This document shows, one piece after another, positions 9,280-16,941 of a DNA stretch of 64,000 nt. The stretch comes from F22 sp963678855 (GTDB lineage: Bacteria; Bacteroidota; Bacteroidia; Bacteroidales; Bacteroidaceae): assembly GCA_963678855.1 (NCBI GenBank), contig OY787448.1:744001-808000 (forward strand), in the 5' to 3' direction. The stretch's first letter is position 1; each line of letters opens with the position of its first letter. Position numbers and translations under genes: made by a program. The notes under the pieces are model-generated. The model was not told the origin of the DNA and did not search any database. It saw nothing but the letters and a program-made list of their open reading frames with translations.

Positions 9280-9290
9280 ACATAACAGAC

Positions 9291-9500
9291 ATGAAGAAAG
9301 CCCTTTGTCCCCAATGTAAGATTCCATCATTTTTCGTCATGAACGAAGACGGCGAGCGTCGTCTAGTCTATGTCGACGAAGCCACTGGTGAAGTCGTAGT
9401 ACGCAATGAAGGTGAAACACTAGACGGTTTTGATCTGTCTATTGTGTATTGCTTGGGCTGCTCTTGGAAGGGAGCACCACGTAAATTGATCAAGAAATAA
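9291..9500 (+). CDS. Small zinc-ribbon-like protein of unknown function
   Basis: The 69-residue product begins MKKALCPQCKIPSFFV and carries a second pair YCLGCSWKGAP, giving CxxC...CxxC spaced about 45 residues apart, as in small zinc ribbons. The middle is acidic. No membrane segment or signal is visible. It follows menC by 11 bases and is the last gene before a strong terminator, so it is co-transcribed with the men genes. I do not recognise a named family. A role in menaquinone synthesis is only suggested by position. Confidence 0.75.
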   Translation: MKKALCPQCKIPSFFVMNEDGERRLVYVDEATGEVVVRNEGETLDGFDLSIVYCLGCSWKGAPRKLIKK

Positions 9501-9515
9501 GAATCAGTAGAATAT

Positions 9516-9531
9516 AGCCTGCTTGCAGGCT
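9516..9531 (+). other. Small perfect hairpin after the men operon
   Basis: AGCCTGC-TT-GCAGGCT is a 7-bp perfect inverted repeat 15 bases past the last operon gene. There is no T-tract, so it is probably an accessory 3' hairpin before the main terminator. Confidence 0.4.
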
Positions 9532-9548
9532 GTTAGTATTATATTATA

Positions 9549-9592
9549 AAAGAGCCTATATAGAAGCGGACTTCTATATAGGCTCTTCTTTT
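9549..9592 (+). terminator. Terminator of the menaquinone operon
   Basis: AAGAGCCTATATAGAAG pairs perfectly with CTTCTATATAGGCTCTT around a CGGA loop and runs into CTTTT. It could also act on minus-strand transcription (AAAAG before the stem). Confidence 0.85.
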
Positions 9593-9669
9593 GTAGTCTT
9601 CAAAGCGCAAAGAAGCATTGATAGGCTTCGACGGTAAAATTCCAAGGCTTGCGAAGAAGTATAAATGTA

Positions 9670-9747
9670 CATCTATACATGTATAGTCCTAGGTGTATAC
9701 ATGTATGAGTGGGCATCTATACAAGTATAGCCCTAGGACTATACACG
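9670..9747. repeat. Two 34-bp direct repeats, each containing nested palindromes
   Basis: Copies begin at 9670 and 9714 (period 44). They share CATCTATACA, GTATAG, CCTAGG and TATACA with only about five differences over 34 bases. Copy 1 holds the perfect palindrome CTATACATGTATAG. Copy 2 holds GTATAGCCCTAGGACTATAC, palindromic except at one pair. A further TATACATGTAT lies between them. The array is in DNA without an intact gene, just after the men terminator. Confidence 0.7.
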
Positions 9748-9839
9748 ACTGCAAAGGACTCTAAGTCAGCTTCAAGCCTTATGCCCTTTTTTACGCAGTG
9801 TACTAATTAAGTTGACAGACTTAACAGAGATAGACTAAA

Positions 9840-9947
9840 CTACTTGACAAAGTGCTCTATTGTAGCCTTGGCAAAGAAATCTTCAAAGAAAGCAACATCA
9901 CAGGGAGGTTGAATGTGATTGGACTCAATCTCGCTTTACTTGATAAG
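9840..9947 (-). pseudogene. Possible protein-coding relic, unassigned
   Basis: On the minus strand an open stretch of about 30 codons ending at 9840 reads with protein-like composition (EIESNHIQPPCDVAFFED, then FFAKATIEHFVK and stop). It is cut off upstream by a stop codon. No family recognised. It may be the last remnant of a lost gene. Confidence 0.25.
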
Positions 9948-10035
9948 CATCCGTTAAATATTCTTTAATCAGCAAACAAAACACCCTACTATCCTTTTTG
10001 TCCGCTATTGCACTGTATCTGAGTAAGCTATACTT

Positions 10036-10628
10036 TTGTACCCGATTAGAAACTTAACCACCATAAGGTGTGCACAAAACACAAATACACCTATCGATTA
10101 TTACAAGCATCTAAATGTAGTGCGTGCAGAAAACACAACGATTCAGGAATTTGGACGTAACCAATTCTTGGAAAGCGTTGTTTCAGGAGCAGACGGTTCG
10201 ATCTATACAACAAACCTGTTTCAAGGGATCGTATATCGCATCAAAGACGCCAAGGTTACCAATCTCTTTCAACACGAAGGGACAAGCCGCAGGCTTGACG
10301 CTAGCAGATGACAATCATCTGATGTTGACTGCTACAAGCAAAAAAGAAGGACCTGTGGTCTTTCAAATAACACGGTCTACAGGCGAAGCAAAAATCGCAG
10401 GTCGATTTGCAGATGCGGCTATGCTTAATGGCATCGTCAGACTAAACAAACACGTCTTCCTAATCGCCGATAGTTTTAAAGGCATCATCTGGAAGCTAGA
10501 CATAAAAACTGGTGCTACAAGCCAATGGCTTAGTCATAACCTATTCCGTGCTCCATCACTAGATGGGAATCCTGGTGTAGGAGTAAACGGTCTCAAACTG
10601 TTTAAAGGTGCCATCTATCAATTAAAGG
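10036..10628 (+). pseudogene. Decayed beta-propeller (SMP-30/gluconolactonase-like) gene fragment
   Basis: Two frames together give a propeller-like protein: SVVSGADGSIYTTNLFQG..VYRI in the first, then after a frame change near 10265-10290 GLTLADDNHLMLTATSK, LNGIVRLNKHVFLIADSF and GIIWKLDIKTGATSQWL in the second. DGSIY and the repeated ...IADSF..I+..D pattern resemble SMP-30/gluconolactonase-like proteins. There is no ATG before the first block (the open frame begins at a TTG), one frameshift is needed, and the 3' end stops abruptly where nitroreductase sequence begins. It is therefore called a pseudogene. A TACTTTTG element at 10031 may be its old promoter. Confidence 0.65.
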
Positions 10629-11142
10629 GCGTCGTAGCGTCCGTAAGTACACAGATGAAAAAGTAGATCGTGAATTGATGAAAGAAATCGTTGAATTGAG
10701 CCGTTGGTCTCCATCTTGGGCGAACTTTCAAGTAGCACGCTATACTTTAGTTGACAACGAGGAAGCTATTGTCAAGCTATCAAGTGACGGTGTATATGGC
10801 TACAACATGAATACTCTTAAAAACGCAAAGGGAGTATGTGTATTGAGCTTTGCCAAAGGTAAAAGTGGCAAGTTTGATTCAGACGAATACGTTACTACCA
10901 AAGGCAACGTATGGGAAGTGTTTGATGCAGGTATCGCTTGCCAAACTTTCTGCTTAGCTGCACATGATAAAGGTGTAGGCACATGTATCTTCGGTGTTAT
11001 CAATGACAAGAGCATCTCTGAAATCATTGGTTTGCCAGAGGAAGAAACTGTAGCAGGACTTATCGTCTACGGTTATGAAGATGGTGAGCACGCTAAACCA
11101 ACACCAAGAAAAGACATAGAAGACATCTTTAGATTTATCTAA
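10629..11142 (+). pseudogene. 5'-truncated nitroreductase family gene
   Basis: The frame holds GRRSVRKYTDEKVDRELMKE from about 10629, the conserved start of nitroreductases, but no ATG precedes it; an in-frame stop lies about 8 codons upstream. The first in-frame ATG is at 10675, giving 155 residues that lack the FMN-binding RRSVR motif. The remainder is intact: SRWSPSWANFQ, CQTFCLAAHDKGVGTCIFG and a normal C-terminus. It would have been an FMN-dependent NAD(P)H oxidoreductase of ~170 residues. The junction with the propeller relic looks like a deletion end point. Expression of a shortened protein from 10675 cannot be excluded. Confidence 0.7.
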
Positions 11143-11145
11143 AAA

Positions 11146-11183
11146 AGTTGGGGCTTCATTGCATGTGCAATGAAGCCCCAACT
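11146..11183 (-). terminator. Terminator after the GH43 lipoprotein gene
   Basis: AGTTGGGGCTTCATTGCA pairs perfectly with TGCAATGAAGCCCCAACT across a 2-base centre. On the minus strand it is followed by TTTTTT, so it terminates the GH43 gene. It also closes the nitroreductase relic on the other strand. Confidence 0.8.
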
Positions 11184-11195
11184 AACTATATAGTA

Positions 11196-12338
11196 TCAAC
11201 AATCAAAATAACTCATATCCCAACTATCCATCCACTCAATAAACGGTGTACCGTCTTCACGGAACTGGATAGGCAACCAGATATACCGTGCATCACTTGG
11301 ATGCTTAGGACGCCAAATATCGGCCATAAAAATAAAAGCATCTTTCTTTCCTTGTACAGGAAGAATATAAGTGCTTTGGCCCTTGAATGTAATTTTGGCA
11401 TCTTTTCCTACACAAGGATTATTATGTCTTACCCATGGCCCCCAGATGCTCTTTGATGAAAACATACGCGCTTCATTGGGTGCCCATCCTGTACATCCAG
11501 AAGCAATCAACCAGTAAGTCCCATCTTTCTTAAAGATAGCGGGTGCTTCATTGGAACCTCCAGGGCACATACGTACATACTTTCCTGTATGAGATAGATA
11601 ATCATCTGACAACTCGGCGATATGCAGTGTAGCATTCTCTTCGGACGAGAAGATATGGTAGGCCTTGCAATCGTCATCTACAAATACAGTCATATCACGA
11701 GCCATCTGACCATCTGCCAAATCTCGCTTCAAATATAGACCTTTCACAACCGCTTCTCTACCAGATTTAGTCCAGCGCTTTGTGTACTTAGCTAGATCTA
11801 GCGTATCAAGCACAGCCAATTCTTCCGTGGTCATATTGAACGGCATTTTACCCGGATTGACACGTCCAGAACGAATAAAGCGATACGGACCAGTAGGTGT
11901 ATCACTCACGGCCACACCAGAGCGAGCAGCCCCGTAACCTTGTCCTTTGAGCTCAAGATGAAACCACATTACAAACTTCTTTGTTTGAGCGTTGTAGACC
12001 ACTTTTGGACGTTCCAAGATGCAGCCACGTACAATATCTGAATGCTCATCATCCGACACAGGCAAAGCAATACCTTCCTGTTTCCAGTCTATAAGATTCT
12101 TGGAAGAATAACACATCACACCCACCATCGCTTTGCTAGTCGTATCACATTTATTCTCACCAAACCAATAATACGTGCCATCATGATACATAACACCGCC
12201 GCCATGTGCGTTGACATGTACCTCTTTATTGTCTGGCCATATTTCACCAGATTGTATACCTTTTAATGGTTCTTCTCTTTGGCAGGCTGTCAAACACAGA
12301 GCCAGCATCATTGCTAATAAGCATCTCATACTATTCAA
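11196..12338 (-). CDS. Glycoside hydrolase family 43-type lipoprotein
   Basis: The 380-residue product has a lipoprotein signal (ALCLTAC, Cys19) and a five-bladed propeller of the GH43 type: HVNAHGGGVMYHDGTYYWFG, LERPKVVYN, MARDMTVFVDDD, SNEAPAIFKKDGTYWLIASG and YIWLPIQF. This pattern resembles the GH43 branch that includes exo-galactanase/galactosidase-like enzymes; exact specificity is not certain. It is transcribed alone, with a terminator behind it. A broken paralogue with the same motifs lies at 33375-34055 inside the arabinan locus, so this copy may be the surviving functional partner. Confidence 0.85.
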   Translation of the reverse strand: MNSMRCLLAMMLALCLTACQREEPLKGIQSGEIWPDNKEVHVNAHGGGVMYHDGTYYWFGENKCDTTSKAMVGVMCYSSKNLIDWKQEGIALPVSDDEHSDIVRGCILERPKVVYNAQTKKFVMWFHLELKGQGYGAARSGVAVSDTPTGPYRFIRSGRVNPGKMPFNMTTEELAVLDTLDLAKYTKRWTKSGREAVVKGLYLKRDLADGQMARDMTVFVDDDCKAYHIFSSEENATLHIAELSDDYLSHTGKYVRMCPGGSNEAPAIFKKDGTYWLIASGCTGWAPNEARMFSSKSIWGPWVRHNNPCVGKDAKITFKGQSTYILPVQGKKDAFIFMADIWRPKHPSDARYIWLPIQFREDGTPFIEWMDSWDMSYFDC

Positions 12339-12498
12339 TTATTTCTGTTTTAATTAACACTGACTGAAATATATAGTTTATAACGTAGACACACCCGTAG
12401 AGAATCTTGCAAAGGTTCTGACTTTTCATTCATGGTATATCATAGTAGGTTTATTGAACCATTTATACACCTTGAAAACACAAAGTCCCATAATATCT

Positions 12499-12532
12499 GT
12501 AGCGCTCAGATCTTCACAGACCCAAGCGCTAC
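12499..12532 (-). other. Hairpin in the 225-bp gap after carboxylase operon A
   Basis: GTAGCGCT pairs with AGCGCTAC across an 18-base interior. There is no clear T-tract on the minus strand, so a terminator role for the carboxylase operon is only possible. The rest of 12339-12563 shows nothing recognisable. Confidence 0.35.
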
Positions 12533-12563
12533 CCTTATACAAAAATACAGCGACATGAAAAAG

Positions 12564-14096
12564 TTAAAGAGGGATATTACCGTGCTTCTTGGGAGGATGC
12601 GATTTGATTTTATTCTTCGCCATCTCCAAGGCCTGGATAAGCTTGATACGCGTATCCTTGGGTTGAATCACATCATCGATATAACCCATTTCTGCACTGC
12701 GGTAAGGATTGGAGAAGTTCTCACGATACTCTTCTAGAGCAGCAGCCTTCTCTTCTTCATTTGATTTGCGGTGGATAATGTTTACCGCACCTTCGGCACC
12801 CATGACAGCAATCTCTGCATTAGGATAAGCGAGATTCACATCACAACCTGTCTCTTTGCTACCCATCACGATATACGCACCACCGTAAGCCTTACGAGTG
12901 ATAAGTGTAACCTTAGGCACAGTAGCCTCCGTATAGGCAAATACAATCTTCGCCCCGTGACGGATAATACCGCTGTGCTCTTGTACGGTGCCAGGAAGGA
13001 AACCAGGTACATCTTCGAATGTAATGATTGGAATATTGAAACAGTCGCAGAAACGAATGAAACGAGCAATCTTATCTGAGCTATCGATATCTAGTACACC
13101 AGCTAGGAAGTTAGGTTGATTGGCTACAATACCTACTGGCTTACCAGCTAAACGGCCAAAACCTACGATAGCATTCTTCGCAAAGTTACTCATTACTTCG
13201 AAGAAATAATGGTCATCAAGTACAGGCTCAATGATATCTTTCATGTCATATGGCATGTTTGGATCCATAGGCACTACGTCTTGCAACTGAGACAACTCGC
13301 GCCTTTCCCCACCGATGCTAGTTGAGCGTGGTGCATCTTCCATATTATTGGATGGCAAGAAACTCAACAACTCACGGATAGACATAAGCAATTCTTCTTC
13401 AGTCTTGCACACAAAGTGAGTTACCCCACTCTTACTGCTGTGCGTATAAGCACCACCAAGACCTTCTTTGTCGATATCTTCATGTGTTACTGTTTTGACA
13501 ACATCGGGACCAGTCACAAACATATTACTCTTTTCATCGACCATAAAGATAAAATCAGTCAATGCAGGAGAATAACAAGCTCCACCAGCACAAGGGCCCA
13601 TAATTGCTGAGATTTGAGGAATCACACCAGATGCATATGTGTTTTGTGCAAAGATGGAGGAATATCCAGATAGACTATCCACCCCTTCTTGAATACGTGC
13701 ACCACCTGAATCATTCAACGCCACGATAGGTGCCCCATACTTAAGCGCCATTCCTTGTACCTTTACTATCTTACGTGCCGTAGCTGCACCTAGTGCCCCC
13801 CCATATACCGTAAAATCATATGCATAGACAAATACTTGACGACCATCTACGAGACCGTGACCAGTTACGACACCATCACCAGCAATATGTGTCTTGTCCA
13901 TACCAAAGTTGGAACAGCGGTGTACTGTAAATTTATCTATCTCTACAAACGTACCTTTATCCAAAAACATATTGATACGCTCACGAGCTGTCATCTTATC
14001 TTGTGCATGCTGTCTAGCAATGCGCTTTTCACCGCCGCCCATCTCAGCATTCTTACTCTTTTCTTCAAATGCTTGATATAATTCTTTATTACTCAT
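12564..14096 (-). CDS. Acyl-CoA (propionyl-CoA type) carboxylase, carboxyltransferase subunit, copy A
   Basis: The 510-residue protein is a carboxyltransferase of the PccB/MmdA family with two crotonase-fold halves: GPCAGGACYSPALTDF and GGARIQEGVDSL in the first, GGAYIVMGSKETGCDVNLA and MGAEGAVNIIHRKS in the second. It transfers CO2 from carboxybiotin to an acyl-CoA, most likely propionyl-CoA, making methylmalonyl-CoA, or the reverse. It ends a three-gene operon (biotin carboxylase, biotin carrier, carboxyltransferase). By eye it is about 94% identical to copy B at 16942-18474, with most differences in the first 75 residues. No sodium-pump beta subunit is nearby, so an ATP-dependent carboxylase is favoured. 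Confidence 0.9.
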   Translation of the reverse strand: MSNKELYQAFEEKSKNAEMGGGEKRIARQHAQDKMTARERINMFLDKGTFVEIDKFTVHRCSNFGMDKTHIAGDGVVTGHGLVDGRQVFVYAYDFTVYGGALGAATARKIVKVQGMALKYGAPIVALNDSGGARIQEGVDSLSGYSSIFAQNTYASGVIPQISAIMGPCAGGACYSPALTDFIFMVDEKSNMFVTGPDVVKTVTHEDIDKEGLGGAYTHSSKSGVTHFVCKTEEELLMSIRELLSFLPSNNMEDAPRSTSIGGERRELSQLQDVVPMDPNMPYDMKDIIEPVLDDHYFFEVMSNFAKNAIVGFGRLAGKPVGIVANQPNFLAGVLDIDSSDKIARFIRFCDCFNIPIITFEDVPGFLPGTVQEHSGIIRHGAKIVFAYTEATVPKVTLITRKAYGGAYIVMGSKETGCDVNLAYPNAEIAVMGAEGAVNIIHRKSNEEEKAAALEEYRENFSNPYRSAEMGYIDDVIQPKDTRIKLIQALEMAKNKIKSHPPKKHGNIPL

Positions 14097-14102
14097 ACTA
14101 TA

Positions 14103-14621
14103 TCATTTTACTGGTTCATTAATACAAAGAGAAATCAATATTTGATCCGATTGTACGGCATCTCCTTCATTGATTAAGATTTCTTTCACGCTACAATCAG
14201 ATGCTACCTTGTAGTTATTTTGCATCTTCATCGCCTCAATCACTACGACTGTATCGCCAGCCTTCAGTTCTGCACCGACCTTTACGGGAATAGACACAAC
14301 TTTACCAGGCATAGGTGATACAATCTTATTGTCTTGACGATCATCACCACCACGCTTCATGCGTAAGTATTTAGCTTTCGCATCAACAATCTGTACACTG
14401 TGTGTAGAGGTGACCGTATTAACTTGGTAGCTCTTTCTGTCTTCCGAATGTGCCAACTCGGCATTGTACGACTTGCCATCACGCAAGATAGAATATACCC
14501 CCTCACGCAACATCGTGATATCCACTTCAAACTCTTTACTATCTAAAGACAATCGTACTTGGTTGCCTTCTTTACTGAGTAACTCTATTTCAGCAACTCG
14601 TTTTCCTATTTGTATCTCCAT
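14103..14621 (-). CDS. Biotin carboxyl carrier protein of acyl-CoA carboxylase, copy A
   Basis: The C-terminal biotinyl domain has IVSPMPGKVVSIPVKVGAEL and EAMKMQNNYK, whose Lys is the biotin attachment site. The N-terminal ~90 residues (RVAEIELLSKEGNQVRLSLD) match the same region of copy B and probably contact the partner subunits. The frame is open up to 14666, but the start is placed at the ATG 14621 because copy B begins at the equivalent MEIQVGKR. It sits between the carboxylase and carboxyltransferase genes with gaps of only 2 and 6 bases. Confidence 0.9.
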   Translation of the reverse strand: MEIQIGKRVAEIELLSKEGNQVRLSLDSKEFEVDITMLREGVYSILRDGKSYNAELAHSEDRKSYQVNTVTSTHSVQIVDAKAKYLRMKRGGDDRQDNKIVSPMPGKVVSIPVKVGAELKAGDTVVVIEAMKMQNNYKVASDCSVKEILINEGDAVQSDQILISLCINEPVK

Positions 14622-14623
14622 TA

Positions 14624-16144
14624 CTATATTCTTAAGATTCCTTTGTGTAAACCAAAACTTCTCCAACGACTGGTAGGACGGGCATCATCTTTATCTGAAG
14701 TATTTTCTTTAAGATTGACGATATAGTCTATATAAGCCGCCACCAAAGCAATATCTTCTGTCTCCTCATCGTCACGAGTATTTTTATCACTAGTGAGCTC
14801 ATCAGCATGTTTGGCTATAAATCCAGTATCGTAAGTACCATTGACAAAATCAGGGACTTCAATAATGCTTTTCAAATAGTGAATATTATTCTTCACACCT
14901 GTAATCTTATACTCATATAGCACACGATGTAGACGCTCAATAGCATACTCACGATTGGCAGCCCAGATAATCAATTTACTCATCATTGGGTCATAGTGTA
15001 TAGGAATCTCGTAGCCTTCATATACATAGCTATCGACACGTACCCCAGGTCCACTAGGTTCTATAATCTTTTTAATGATACCTGGTGCAGGCATAAAGTT
15101 CATATCGGCATCTTCGGCACAGATACGCAACTCGACAGCATGACCACTTTGAATCATATCTTCTTGTTTCAGAGTCAAAGCTTCACCTGCAGCAATCTTG
15201 ATTTGTTCTTTCACCAAATCTACATCCATGACTTGCTCGGTAATAGGATGCTCCACTTGCAGACGAGTATTCATTTCCAAAAAATAGAAGTTGCGATGCT
15301 TATCAACTAAGAACTCGATGGTTACAGCACCGACTACATTGACTGCCTTAGCGGCCATCACAGCCTTTTCTCCCATCTCTTGACGCAAATCTGGCGTTAC
15401 GAATGGAGAAGGACTTTCCTCAAGAATCTTTTGGTTACGTCGTTGTACTGAACATTCACGTTCACACAAGTGAATCACGTTACCATGTGTATCTCCCAAG
15501 ATTTGGAATTCGATATGGTGTGGCTCTTCCACAAACTTCTCTATATATACGGTATCATCACCAAAAGAGGACAACGATTCTGATTTTGCGCTTGTATAAG
15601 CTTCTCTAGCCTCTCTCTCATTGTGTGCCTTGCGGATACCTTTACCCCCACCGCCCATAGAGGCTTTGATCATCACGGGATAACCAATTTGATTACTGAT
15701 TTCTGCTGCTTCATCGGCCGATTGTAATCCCTGCTCTGTACCAGGGACTACTGGAACACCTGCAGCAATCATCGTTTTACGTGCAGAAATCTTATCACCC
15801 ATCGTGTCCATCGTGTGGGAGTTAGGCCCGATAAATATGATACCCTCTTGAATACAACGACGCGTGAAGTGCGAATTTTCAGACAAAAACCCATACCCTG
15901 GGTGAATAGCGTCTACATCATGTGCTTTTGCTACTTCTAAAATTCGCTCAGTTTTCAGATAACTCTCTGACGATGCAGCTCCTCCAATACAGTAAGCTTC
16001 ATCTGCATACCACACATGCTTAGATGTACGGTCAGCTTCAGAGAAAACAGCCACCGTACCTATGCCCATCTCCTTGCATGAACGCATGATACGGACTGCA
16101 ATTTCACCACGATTGGCAATAAGTACTTTCTTAATTTTACTCAT
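14624..16144 (-). CDS. Biotin carboxylase subunit of acyl-CoA carboxylase, copy A
   Basis: The 506-residue ATP-grasp enzyme shows KKVLIANRGEIAVRIMRSC, the glycine-rich MIKASMGGGGKGIRK, the ECSVQRRNQKI loop and LEMNTRLQVEHPITE with the catalytic Arg and Glu. It carboxylates biotin with ATP and bicarbonate. It is longer than stand-alone acetyl-CoA AccC (~450 residues), with a C-terminal extension ending SRWRSFGLHKGILRI, as in PccA-like enzymes. It is the first gene of operon A, and a cobalamin riboswitch lies on the same strand about 415 bases upstream. Copy B is at 19000-20517. Confidence 0.92.
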   Translation of the reverse strand: MSKIKKVLIANRGEIAVRIMRSCKEMGIGTVAVFSEADRTSKHVWYADEAYCIGGAASSESYLKTERILEVAKAHDVDAIHPGYGFLSENSHFTRRCIQEGIIFIGPNSHTMDTMGDKISARKTMIAAGVPVVPGTEQGLQSADEAAEISNQIGYPVMIKASMGGGGKGIRKAHNEREAREAYTSAKSESLSSFGDDTVYIEKFVEEPHHIEFQILGDTHGNVIHLCERECSVQRRNQKILEESPSPFVTPDLRQEMGEKAVMAAKAVNVVGAVTIEFLVDKHRNFYFLEMNTRLQVEHPITEQVMDVDLVKEQIKIAAGEALTLKQEDMIQSGHAVELRICAEDADMNFMPAPGIIKKIIEPSGPGVRVDSYVYEGYEIPIHYDPMMSKLIIWAANREYAIERLHRVLYEYKITGVKNNIHYLKSIIEVPDFVNGTYDTGFIAKHADELTSDKNTRDDEETEDIALVAAYIDYIVNLKENTSDKDDARPTSRWRSFGLHKGILRI

Positions 16145-16146
16145 AA

Positions 16147-16545
16147 TATATTATATTTAAAAGATATAAATTCACTTTTATATACTATCAATGCCTCTGA
16201 AACGTAATGTGTAGATATACGTCTCACTAGAGCCACACACATAATCTAAAATAATGTATATGTCAACACATGTATCGTGAATACATCAACGCTATGATTT
16301 ACTCACTTTACGTGCTTATATCAATGGAGAAATTATACGAATTGGGATCAACCAGTTCACAGTAGCTATCAATGCGCGGATAGCTTGTAATGTACGTCTG
16401 CATACTTTTAACCTTTTAATTAATGACCTAATTAAAAACTCTATTTGCCACCAATGGCTAACGTGAAAAACAAAAGGGAAGACATACCTATGGCTGTCTG
16501 AATGACAGAAAGGCTGTATTCGACTTTGCTTTTTTCGCGAAAGCA
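16147..16545 (-). other. 400-bp leader between the cobalamin riboswitch and carboxylase operon A
   Basis: No intact recognisable gene lies here. On the minus strand there is a short hairpin CTGTC/GACAG around 16498-16512, a basic 76-codon frame (16316-16546, listed separately), a 31-codon frame (16308-16403) and AT-rich DNA up to the biotin carboxylase ATG. No clear -33/-7 promoter and no strong terminator were seen, so read-through from the riboswitch into the operon is possible. Confidence 0.4.
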
Positions 16546-16546
16546 T
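16316..16546 (-). pseudogene. Possible relic of the gene originally controlled by the riboswitch
   Basis: An ATG at 16546 follows the riboswitch by only about 14 bases, the usual place for the regulated start codon. The 76-codon frame begins MLSRKKQ and is very basic, without a recognisable family. A neighbouring frame reads VEYSLSVIQTAIGMSSLLFF then TLAIGGK and stop, which looks like a membrane or signal segment, so a frameshift early in a former gene is plausible. The rest of such a gene is absent. Confidence 0.3.
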
Positions 16547-16559
16547 TGTCAACCGAATT

Positions 16560-16716
16560 AAGGCAGGTCTCCTGACTTACTCTATTCTATACGCCTTCCC
16601 ATCAATTATGACAGTGGCATCTTGCATAAAACTGTTACAGAGCTTACAGTTGCGCGACAGTCCGTGAATCTCACACGGTTCCCTTTTAATTCTACACAAA
16701 GTAGAACACCTTAGCG
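16560..16716 (-). promoter_or_regulatory. Cobalamin riboswitch
   Basis: Read on the minus strand, the region holds the standard conserved blocks in order: AAGGTG at the 5' end, AAAGGGAACCGTGTGAG, the B12-box-like GACTGTCGCGCAACTGTAA, GCCACTGTC with GATGGGAAGGC, and AAGTCAGGAGACCTGCC at the 3' end. These are diagnostic of the adenosylcobalamin aptamer class, which normally represses the downstream gene when cobalamin is abundant. A strong promoter precedes it directly. The next intact genes downstream are carboxylase operon A. Confidence 0.93.
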
Positions 16717-16746
16717 GTTAGTTGTTGCAAAAGAACTTTGCTGCAA

Positions 16747-16777
16747 CAAAGGTAGACAAATAACTGGACCTGCAAAA
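16747..16777 (-). promoter_or_regulatory. Promoter of the cobalamin riboswitch transcript
   Basis: On the minus strand TTTTG (16773-16777), an 18-base spacer and TACCTTTG (16747-16754) match the Bacteroidetes consensus. Transcription would start around 16740, just before the aptamer. Confidence 0.75.
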
Positions 16778-16881
16778 AGAATTACGGAAATTTTTCCATA
16801 ATAAAAAGACATCTTTATATTGAGGTCTTTTTCCTGCAATTTCACTTACCGTTTTGCTACCTGAATATAGCAAGAAAGGCC

Positions 16882-16918
16882 AAAAAAAAGCGTCCAGAAT
16901 TTTCATTCTGAACGCTTA
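16882..16918 (-). terminator. Terminator of carboxylase operon B
   Basis: AAGCGTTCAGAAT pairs with ATTCTGGACGCTT around GAAA, followed by TTTTTTTT on the minus strand. It insulates the cobalamin riboswitch promoter from operon B. Confidence 0.88.
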
Positions 16919-16941
16919 GTATATTATCTATTCCTCAAAGA

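Noticed and set aside
9670..9747. Could the tandem repeat be a CRISPR array?
   Set aside because: Only two units with a ~10-base spacer and internal palindromes throughout; no cas genes.
12432..12737. Plus-strand 101-codon frame
   Set aside because: Overlaps the carboxyltransferase gene on the opposite strand; composition is that of an antisense shadow.
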